DNA from: Limnobaculum zhutongyuii
GTDB taxonomy: Bacteria; Pseudomonadota; Gammaproteobacteria; Enterobacterales; Enterobacteriaceae
Assembly (NCBI RefSeq): GCF_004295645.1
Contig: NZ_CP034752.1
Coordinates: 1 to 64,000 of the forward strand
Reading direction: 5' to 3'
DNA: 64,000 nt
The translations under genes and the position numbers were made by a program. This document shows positions 56,923 through 64,000 of this stretch, one piece after another. Under the pieces are notes generated by a model. That model was given only the letters and a program-made list of their open reading frames with translations, was not told where the DNA came from and did no database searches. Each line of letters begins with the position of its first letter. The stretch's first letter is position 1.

Positions 56923-59900
56923 ATGAATAAGAATGTCAGTTTATTGGTTAATTCAGGAAGTGGTCCTTCCCAGATAGTTTCCCTTGACGCGGGTAAACCC
57001 ATCAAAATAAAGATCCAACCCGGTACTAAATACCTTCTTAAAAACCAAAATGATAATTTCGCACCTGAAAACGCAACTCTGCAGCGTAATGGTGATGATT
57101 TATATGTCATTTTAGAAGGAGATAGCACACCAGCGATAGTTATTGAAGACTATTATATTTCTGGCAATAACACGCCATTGTTGGGTATGGCAGAGGATGG
57201 TCAGGTATATGCCTATGTAATCACGGATGGTTCGGGTTTAGGTGATGGCTATCTGTTTAATGATGGTAGTTTTGCCCCTGTTGCGTTAGGTGGAGCTTCG
57301 CAAGGGGATGGTTCTTATCTGTTTGCCGAAACTGAAAATGACTATGGTTTATTAGCATTATGGCCATGGTTCTTAGGTGCAGCAGTTATCGGTGGTATTG
57401 TTGGCAATGCTATCTATGAGCATAACAAAGATGATAAATCATCTCCGGCTCCAGAGCCTGCCTCTGTACCAACCATTAGCGGCGCAACCGATATCACCGG
57501 TACTATCACAGGTGAGATTGCCTATGGTTCTGTTACCGATGAAAAAAATCCAACAATTTATGGGACTGGTGAAGCAGGTAACACCATTACTGTTTATGAC
57601 AATGGTAAGGCGATCGGTTCTACCGTTGTTGGTAGCGATGGCAAATGGAGCTTTAAACCGGACACTGCGCTGGCTGATGGTTCACATAAAATAACAATTA
57701 CTCAAACCAATCCAGCAGGTTCAACCAGCGGTCATTCTGATGATCTGACATTTACTGTTGATGCCACTGCACCAAATAAACCGTTGTTTAGCGATATTCT
57801 GGATGATGTGGGATCGATTCAGGGGCCAATTGCCAACGGCGCAACCACCGATGATGCTCGTCCTGAGTTCACCGGTAAAGGTGAAGCTGGTAACACCATT
57901 ACGATTTTCATCGATGGAAAAGAAGTGGGTAAAACCACCATTGGTGAAGATGGTACCTGGAGCTGGACGCCAACCGAAGATCTGGCGGATGGACATTATC
58001 AGGTTACCGTTACGGAAACCGACAAAGCTGGTAATACCAGCGAGACCTCTCCAACTTTCGATTTCAATGTTGATACTACCGCGCCAGATAAGCCGCCGCG
58101 CCTTGAAGCCTATGATGATGTGGGTGATAAGACCGGGCTTATCGAAAATGGTGATATTACCGACGATGCTCGTCCGGAATTTAAAGGCTGGGGTGAAGCC
58201 GGCAACACCATTATTATTTATGACAATAGTGATGGTACCGGCCGCAGCGGAGGCAAAGAGATTGGTCGTGCTACCGTTGGTGATGACGGTACCTGGAGCT
58301 GGACGCCAGATTTTGATTTAGCGGATGGTAGCCACAGCATTACTTATACCCAAACGGACAAAGCCGGTAATGTCAGCGAGCCTTCTGACTCCCGTGACTT
58401 TATCGTTGATACCGCAGGCGTTAATCCGCCAGACTCTATCACCATCATGGATAATACCGGTGCTATTACGGGACCTATTCAGTCTGGTGATAAAACTGAT
58501 GAAACCAAGCCAGAATTCTCTGGTAAAGGTACACCTGGCGGCATTATCACTATTTATGATAACAATGAGCCTATCGGTAGCGTCGTTGTTGGTGAAGACG
58601 GCAACTGGAGTCTGATCCCGGATGTGGCGCTGGAAGAGGGTAGTCACAGTATTACCACTACTGAAACCAGCAAGTCAGGTAACGAAAGTGACCCTTCTGC
58701 TCCTATCGATTTTGTGGTGGATACCACACCTCCTTCCAAACCTGAAATCGGTGGCGTGACGGATAATACCGGTGATGTCACCGGGCCAATCACCTCCGGT
58801 GAACCAACGGATGAAACACAGCCGGAGTTTAACGGCGAAGGTGAACCAGGCAGCACCATTGTTATCAAAGACAAAGATGGTGAAATCATCGGTAGTACCA
58901 TCGTTGACGAAGACGGCAAGTGGACGGTTAAACCAGAACAACCGCTGGAAGAAGGTTCTAACAGCCTGGTGATCACAGAAACCGATACGGCGGGTAATGA
59001 AAGCGACCCGTCCGATCCGTTTGAAGTGGTGGTGGATACCACGCCGCCTTCCAAACCTGAAATTGGCGGTGTCACCGATAATACCGGAAATGTGACCGGG
59101 CCAATTACCTCTGGTGAGCCAACGGATGAAAAACAGCCGGAGTTCAGTGGCGAAGGCGAGCCGGGCAGCACCATTACCCTGAAAGACGAAGACGGTAACG
59201 TGCTGGGCACCGCAACGGTAGATGAAGACGGTAAGTGGACGGTGAAGCCGGAGCAGCCGCTGGAAGAAGGCTCTAACAGTCTGGTGATCACAGAAACCGA
59301 TACGGCGGGTAATGAAAGCGACCCGTCCGATCCGTTTGAAGTGGTGGTGGATACTATCGCACCTGAGAAACCAACTATTGGTAGCGTGATCGACCATACC
59401 GGTACCAATGCTGGCGACGAAATCCAACCTGGTGATGAAACGAATGAAACCCGTCCGGAATTAACCGGCGTTGGTGAACCGGGCAGCACCATTACTCTGA
59501 AAGACGAAGATGGCAATGTACTGGGTACCGCGATCGTGGATGAAGGTGGTAACTGGAGCGTCAGACCAGATCTTCCATTGGAAGAGGGTTCTAACAGCCT
59601 GGTGATCACGGAAACCGATACGGCGGGTAACGAAAGCGACCCGTCCGATCCGTTTGAAATGGTGGTAGATACCACACCACCGACCAAACCAGGCATTGAT
59701 AGCGTTATTGACGATCAGGGGAGTGTCACTGGCCCAATCCTTAACGGTAGTCAAACTGACGACACTACACCAACGTTCTCTGGAGAAGGTGAGCCGGGTA
59801 ATATCATTACGATTACCGACGGCGGTAAAGTTATTGGTAGTACCGTTATTGATGAGAATGGAGCCTGGACGTTTACACCAGAAACTCCGCTGGAAGAAGG

Positions 59901-62900
59901 TGCGCACAACATTGTTGTGACTGAAACCGATAAAGCGGGTAATACCAGCGATCCTTCGGACAGCTTTGAGTTTGTGGTGGATACCACACCACCGGATGCC
60001 AAAGATCTGAAGATTACTGGTGTTGAAGACAACTTCGGTGAAGTGACAGGAAATATCACCAGCGGTAGTGCCACGGATGACAGCCGTCCAACCATTCATG
60101 GTACCGGTACGGCAAATGACACTATTATCGTGTATGCGAAAGATGCTACAGGTAATCATGTGATTGGTAGCACCACTGTTGGTGCTGATGGTAAATGGAG
60201 TCTGCAACCAACCACGCCATTACTGCCGGGTGAGAATGTCTTTACCGCGGTGGAAGTGGATCCGGTAGGTAACGCAACCAATCCAAGCGATTCCTATACC
60301 GTTATGCTGGATCCTTCACGTCCAACTGAAGCGGGTTATCTGGTTCGTATTTATGATGGCGTAACACTGATTGGCTCAGTGACTGCCAACGATAAGGGTG
60401 TCTGGACGTTTACTCCGGATACCGCACTGGCAGACGGTAAGCATAATATTACTGCAACCGCTACCAGTCCGGTGGGACAAACCAGCGATAAGACCGGTAT
60501 CTTCAATTTTGAAGTGGATACCAAAGCACCTAACTCGGTTGAAAACCTGCAAGTCTTCGATAACGTCGGCGATAAGCAGGGCTATATTCTGGATGGTGAT
60601 ACCACCGATGATGCTACTCCAACCTTCAGCGGCAAAGCAGAAGCGGAAAGCACGGTAACCATCTATGACAATGGCAATGCGATTGGTACCGCTAAAGTAG
60701 ACAGCAATGGTAACTGGTCGTTTACTCCGGACAGCAAACTGCCGGATGGTGAACATATCTTTACCACCAGCGTCACCGATAAAGCCGGTAACACCAACAC
60801 AGATAGCCCGTCTCTGACTATCACTATCGATACAACTGGTGTTGTGGTCAGTATTAGTGCGCTAATTGATGATGTGGGCGATAAGCAGGGCAATATCACA
60901 CCAAATGGTGTGACCGACGATACTAAGCCGGAAATTATCGGTGAAGGTAAACCGGGTAGCACCGTAACTATCTATGATGGTTCAGTGAAGCTGGGTGAAA
61001 CTACGGTCAAAGCCAATGGCACCTGGAGCTTTACACCAACGACTCCACTGAAAGAAGGCTCACACAGTATTACCGTGATTGCCAAAGATCAGGCGGGTAA
61101 CTCCAGCGATCGCAGTTCAGCGTTTGAATTTACCGTCGATACCACTGCGCCAAATATGCCAACTATTGAATCCGCACAGGACGACGTGGGTAGCAAGCAG
61201 GATACTCTGCACAGCGGCGATAAGACCGATGACTCCACGCCAACCCTGACCGGTACTGCCGAGAAGGGTAGTGTGGTGAACGTTTATGGTAATGGTGCGC
61301 TGTTAGGTTCGACCATTGCTGACAGCACCACCGGTAAGTGGACATTCACACCACCAACGCCAGTAGCAGAAGGTGAGAACAAGTTCCATGTAACGGCAAC
61401 TGACGCAGCTGGCAACGTGAGTAAGCCATCAGCCGACTTTGTGCTGACCATGGACTTCACCGGCCCGGATATTGACGCACTGAAGATCACCGAAGTGATT
61501 GATAACGTCGGTAAGGTCACCGGTAACGTTGAATCCGGTAAAGAGACCGACGATAACCGTCCAACCATTAAAGGGGAAGGCACGTCCGGTGACACCATCT
61601 TTGTGTATGTGAAAGATGACTTAGGCGAGCGCCTGCTGGGTACCGCGACAGTGGATACCAACGGCAAGTGGAGCCTGCGTCCGGATACGGTACTGAACTC
61701 CGGTAAGAACGTGTTTACCGCAGAAGAAATGGATCCGGTGGGCAACAAAGTCGGTCGCAGTAATGAGTACGATGTGACGCTGGAGAGTACGCCACCGTCA
61801 CCACCAACCATCGATCGGGTGGAAGATAACGTTGGCTCTATCACCGGTGCGCTGCAAAAAGGTGACGTGACCGATGATAACACCCCAACCCTGAAAGGGA
61901 CGGCGGTGGCCAACGGTATCGTGACCATCTACAACAACGGCAACGTGATTGGCTCTGCGCAGGTGGATGACAAAGGGGCATGGCAGTTCACGCCAAATCC
62001 GGCGCTGAAGGACGGTTTCTACAATCTGACGGCTGATGCTACTGACCCTGTAGGCCGGGTCAGTGATAAGACCGGTATCTTCAACTTTGAAGTGGATACC
62101 ACTAAACCGGATGCGGCGCAGGATCTGAAGATCACCGATAACGAAGGGGATTATCAGGGCCTGCTGTACGATCGCGACACTACCGATGACTCCACGCCAA
62201 CCTTCAGCGGTAAAGCGGAAGTGGGCAGTGTGGTGACCATCTATAACGACGGTACCGCCATTGGTTCGGTTAAGGTTGCCGATAACGGTAGCTGGACCTT
62301 TACCCCAAGCGATCGCCTGCCGGACGGTGACTACAAGTTCACCACCACGGTGACCGATAAAGCGGGTAACGTCAGCGATGCCAGCCCGACAGTGAATATC
62401 ACTATCGACACCTCCAAAGTACCGGTCAGCATTGACCGCCTGTACGACGATCAGGGGGATATCACCGGCAATATCGAGCCAAATGGTGTGACCGACGATA
62501 CCCGTCCGGAAATCTTCGGTAGCGGTAAAGCCGGCAGTGTGATTACTGTCTATGACGGCGCCACTGAGCTGGGCAGCACCACCGTGAAGGCGGATGGTAG
62601 CTGGAGCTTTACGCCAAATGGTGATTTAGGTCAGGGTAAACACAGCATTACCGTTATCTCGAAAGAGCCGTCCGGTAATGTGGAAGGCCCAACGGCGGCG
62701 TTTGAGTTTAATGTAGACTCCGTAGCGCCTGGCCGTCCGACCATTGACTCGGCCCTTGATGATATGGGTGCCATTCAGGATCCGCTGTATCACAACAGCG
62801 CCACCGATGACCCGACACCAACCCTGATGGGTAAAGCGGAAAACGGCAGCATCGTTAAGATCTACGTGGACGGTGCCCTGCTGGGCAGCGCGGTAGCAGA

Positions 62901-64000
62901 CAGCACCACCGGTGCCTGGAGTTACACGCCAACGTCGGCACAGACCGAAGGCAAACATACCTTCTACGTCACTGCGACGGATAAAGCGGGCAACGTCAGC
63001 CAGCCATCGGCCGACTTTGTGCTGACCATGGACTTCACCGGTCCGGATCCGGATGCGCTGAAGATCACCGAAGTGATTGATAACGTCGGTAAGGTCACCG
63101 GTAACGTTGAATCCGGTAAAGAGACCGACGATACCCGTCCAACCATTAAAGGGGAAGGCACGTCCGGTGATACCATCTTTGTGTATGTGAAAGATGACTT
63201 AGGCGAGCGCCTGCTGGGTACCGCGACAGTGGATACCAACGGCAAGTGGAGCCTGCGTCCGGATACGGTGCTGAACTCCGGTAAGAACGTGTTTACCGCC
63301 GTAGAAATGGATCCGGTGGGTAACAAAGTCGGTCCAAGCAATGAGTACGACGTGACGCTGGAAACCACACCACCGTCACCACCAACCATCGATCGGGTGG
63401 AAGATAACGTTGGCTCTATCACCGGTGCGCTGCAAAAAGGCGATGTGACCGATGATAACACCCCAACCCTGAAGGGAACGGCGGTGGCCAACGGTATCGT
63501 GACCATCTACAACGACGGTAACGTGATTGGCTCTGCACAGGTGGATGACAAAGGGGCGTGGCAGTTCACGCCAAATCCGGCGCTGAAGGACGGTTTCTAC
63601 AACCTGACGGCTGATGCCACCAACCCGATTGGTCAGGTCAGTGATAAGACCGGTATCTTCAACTTTGAAGTGGATACCACCAAGCCGGGTGCGGTACAGG
63701 ATCTGAAGATCACCGATAACGAAGGGGATTATCAGGGCCTGCTGTACGATCGCGACACCACCGATGACTCCACGCCAACCTTCAGCGGTAAAGCGGAAGT
63801 GGGCAGTGTGGTGACCATCTATAACGACGGTACCGCCATTGGTTCGGTTAAGGTTGCCGATAACGGTAGCTGGACCTTTACCCCAAGCGATCGCCTGCCG
63901 GACGGTGACTACAAGTTCACCACCACGGTGACCGATAAAGCGGGTAACGTCAGCGATGCCAGCCCGACAGTGAATATCACTATTGATACTTCCAGCGTAC
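56923..64000 (+). CDS. Giant BapA/LapA-like adhesin 3, 5' part (at least 2359 aa, cut by window end)
   Basis: The frame is open from ATG 56923 to the window edge, so the stop lies outside. The start follows ATAAAGGAGTTATTCTAA, as in the other adhesins. The prefix module (MNKNVSLLVNSGSGPSQIVS), hydrophobic LLALWPWFLGAAVIGGIVG and linker match adhesins 1 and 2. The PAAL sequence at about residues 119-122 of those proteins is PVAL here. Eight Ig-like domains are followed by super-repeats starting at 59992, 61465 and 63043. The first is 1473 bp because domain B lacks 35 residues; the second is the full 1578 bp. An insertion with SDGTGRSGGK occurs in one early domain (about 58231-58260). Secretion and adhesion are inferred from the paralogs. 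Confidence 0.9.
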   Translation, partial: MNKNVSLLVNSGSGPSQIVSLDAGKPIKIKIQPGTKYLLKNQNDNFAPENATLQRNGDDLYVILEGDSTPAIVIEDYYISGNNTPLLGMAEDGQVYAYVITDGSGLGDGYLFNDGSFAPVALGGASQGDGSYLFAETENDYGLLALWPWFLGAAVIGGIVGNAIYEHNKDDKSSPAPEPASVPTISGATDITGTITGEIAYGSVTDEKNPTIYGTGEAGNTITVYDNGKAIGSTVVGSDGKWSFKPDTALADGSHKITITQTNPAGSTSGHSDDLTFTVDATAPNKPLFSDILDDVGSIQGPIANGATTDDARPEFTGKGEAGNTITIFIDGKEVGKTTIGEDGTWSWTPTEDLADGHYQVTVTETDKAGNTSETSPTFDFNVDTTAPDKPPRLEAYDDVGDKTGLIENGDITDDARPEFKGWGEAGNTIIIYDNSDGTGRSGGKEIGRATVGDDGTWSWTPDFDLADGSHSITYTQTDKAGNVSEPSDSRDFIVDTAGVNPPDSITIMDNTGAITGPIQSGDKTDETKPEFSGKGTPGGIITIYDNNEPIGSVVVGEDGNWSLIPDVALEEGSHSITTTETSKSGNESDPSAPIDFVVDTTPPSKPEIGGVTDNTGDVTGPITSGEPTDETQPEFNGEGEPGSTIVIKDKDGEIIGSTIVDEDGKWTVKPEQPLEEGSNSLVITETDTAGNESDPSDPFEVVVDTTPPSKPEIGGVTDNTGNVTGPITSGEPTDEKQPEFSGEGEPGSTITLKDEDGNVLGTATVDEDGKWTVKPEQPLEEGSNSLVITETDTAGNESDPSDPFEVVVDTIAPEKPTIGSVIDHTGTNAGDEIQPGDETNETRPELTGVGEPGSTITLKDEDGNVLGTAIVDEGGNWSVRPDLPLEEGSNSLVITETDTAGNESDPSDPFEMVVDTTPPTKPGIDSVIDDQGSVTGPILNGSQTDDTTPTFSGEGEPGNIITITDGGKVIGSTVIDENGAWTFTPETPLEEGAHNIVVTETDKAGNTSDPSDSFEFVVDTTPPDAKDLKITGVEDNFGEVTGNITSGSATDDSRPTIHGTGTANDTIIVYAKDATGNHVIGSTTVGADGKWSLQPTTPLLPGENVFTAVEVDPVGNATNPSDSYTVMLDPSRPTEAGYLVRIYDGVTLIGSVTANDKGVWTFTPDTALADGKHNITATATSPVGQTSDKTGIFNFEVDTKAPNSVENLQVFDNVGDKQGYILDGDTTDDATPTFSGKAEAESTVTIYDNGNAIGTAKVDSNGNWSFTPDSKLPDGEHIFTTSVTDKAGNTNTDSPSLTITIDTTGVVVSISALIDDVGDKQGNITPNGVTDDTKPEIIGEGKPGSTVTIYDGSVKLGETTVKANGTWSFTPTTPLKEGSHSITVIAKDQAGNSSDRSSAFEFTVDTTAPNMPTIESAQDDVGSKQDTLHSGDKTDDSTPTLTGTAEKGSVVNVYGNGALLGSTIADSTTGKWTFTPPTPVAEGENKFHVTATDAAGNVSKPSADFVLTMDFTGPDIDALKITEVIDNVGKVTGNVESGKETDDNRPTIKGEGTSGDTIFVYVKDDLGERLLGTATVDTNGKWSLRPDTVLNSGKNVFTAEEMDPVGNKVGRSNEYDVTLESTPPSPPTIDRVEDNVGSITGALQKGDVTDDNTPTLKGTAVANGIVTIYNNGNVIGSAQVDDKGAWQFTPNPALKDGFYNLTADATDPVGRVSDKTGIFNFEVDTTKPDAAQDLKITDNEGDYQGLLYDRDTTDDSTPTFSGKAEVGSVVTIYNDGTAIGSVKVADNGSWTFTPSDRLPDGDYKFTTTVTDKAGNVSDASPTVNITIDTSKVPVSIDRLYDDQGDITGNIEPNGVTDDTRPEIFGSGKAGSVITVYDGATELGSTTVKADGSWSFTPNGDLGQGKHSITVISKEPSGNVEGPTAAFEFNVDSVAPGRPTIDSALDDMGAIQDPLYHNSATDDPTPTLMGKAENGSIVKIYVDGALLGSAVADSTTGAWSYTPTSAQTEGKHTFYVTATDKAGNVSQPSADFVLTMDFTGPDPDALKITEVIDNVGKVTGNVESGKETDDTRPTIKGEGTSGDTIFVYVKDDLGERLLGTATVDTNGKWSLRPDTVLNSGKNVFTAVEMDPVGNKVGPSNEYDVTLETTPPSPPTIDRVEDNVGSITGALQKGDVTDDNTPTLKGTAVANGIVTIYNDGNVIGSAQVDDKGAWQFTPNPALKDGFYNLTADATNPIGQVSDKTGIFNFEVDTTKPGAVQDLKITDNEGDYQGLLYDRDTTDDSTPTFSGKAEVGSVVTIYNDGTAIGSVKVADNGSWTFTPSDRLPDGDYKFTTTVTDKAGNVSDASPTVNITIDTSSV
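59992..64000 (+). repeat. Super-repeat region of adhesin 3 (partial)
   Basis: The five-domain cycle starts at 59992, 61465 and 63043. Intervals are 1473 bp (105 bp short) and 1578 bp. The third unit is cut after 957 bp by the window end. Units 2 and 3 are nearly identical over long stretches (for example 61480-62400 against 63058-63978). Confidence 0.9.

Noticed and set aside
58644..59696. Long minus-strand open frames inside the adhesins (up to about 350 codons, many recurring at 312 or 1578 bp spacing)
   Set aside because: They are the complement of repeated Ig-domain codons, recur with the repeat period, lack ribosome binding sites, and have biased composition. Coding is on the + strand.

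Overview
The window looks like an origin-side chromosomal segment of a member of the Enterobacterales. The order dnaA-dnaN-recF-gyrB and the near-identity of the encoded proteins to their E. coli counterparts (as I remember them) support the order; a family such as Budviciaceae is only a guess. All genes I can support read on the + strand.

Layout. Positions 1-6181 hold the housekeeping operon dnaA-dnaN-recF-gyrB, closed by a strong intrinsic terminator. From 6182 onward the window is a tandem array of giant secreted adhesin loci. Locus 1 (7478-27463) has a 4133-aa adhesin, an OmpA-domain lipid-free outer-membrane/periplasmic protein, a LapB-type ABC exporter, an HlyD/LapC-type adaptor, a TolC/LapE-type outer-membrane factor with a roughly 390-residue disordered extension, and a 91-aa IS1-InsA-like zinc-ribbon protein. 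Locus 2 (28674-56055) repeats exactly this order, with a 6483-aa adhesin. Locus 3 starts at 56923 with a third adhesin that is still open at the window edge (at least 2359 codons). Each adhesin is preceded by 0.9-1.3 kb of very AT-rich non-coding DNA.

How the parts work together (inference from families). The ABC protein, the adaptor and the TolC-like factor form a type I secretion system. It exports the adhesin, whose N-terminal BapA/LapA-like module may keep it tethered in the outer-membrane pore. The stalk is made of roughly 104-aa Ig-like repeats and the distal part carries FG-GAP/VCBS-like Ca-binding loops, RTX-like repeats and a C-terminal secretion signal. The OmpA-domain protein probably ties the complex to peptidoglycan. 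No LapD/LapG-type release system is in the window.

Most notable structure. The stalks are built from a 5-domain super-repeat. In adhesin 2 there are eight consecutive units of exactly 1578 bp (526 codons), five of them nearly identical. Adhesins 1 and 3 carry the same unit with in-frame losses (51 bp, 312 bp, 105 bp). Other unexplained structure includes a shared upstream element with fixed 30-bp spacing before all three adhesins, hairpins at the same three intercistronic positions in loci 1 and 2 with different sequences, two folded intergenic repeats in locus 2, a decayed third InsA-like gene, a 119-bp near-identical tract in the two adaptor genes, and a slippage-prone TATCTC(T)7-8GTTA array before adhesin 3.
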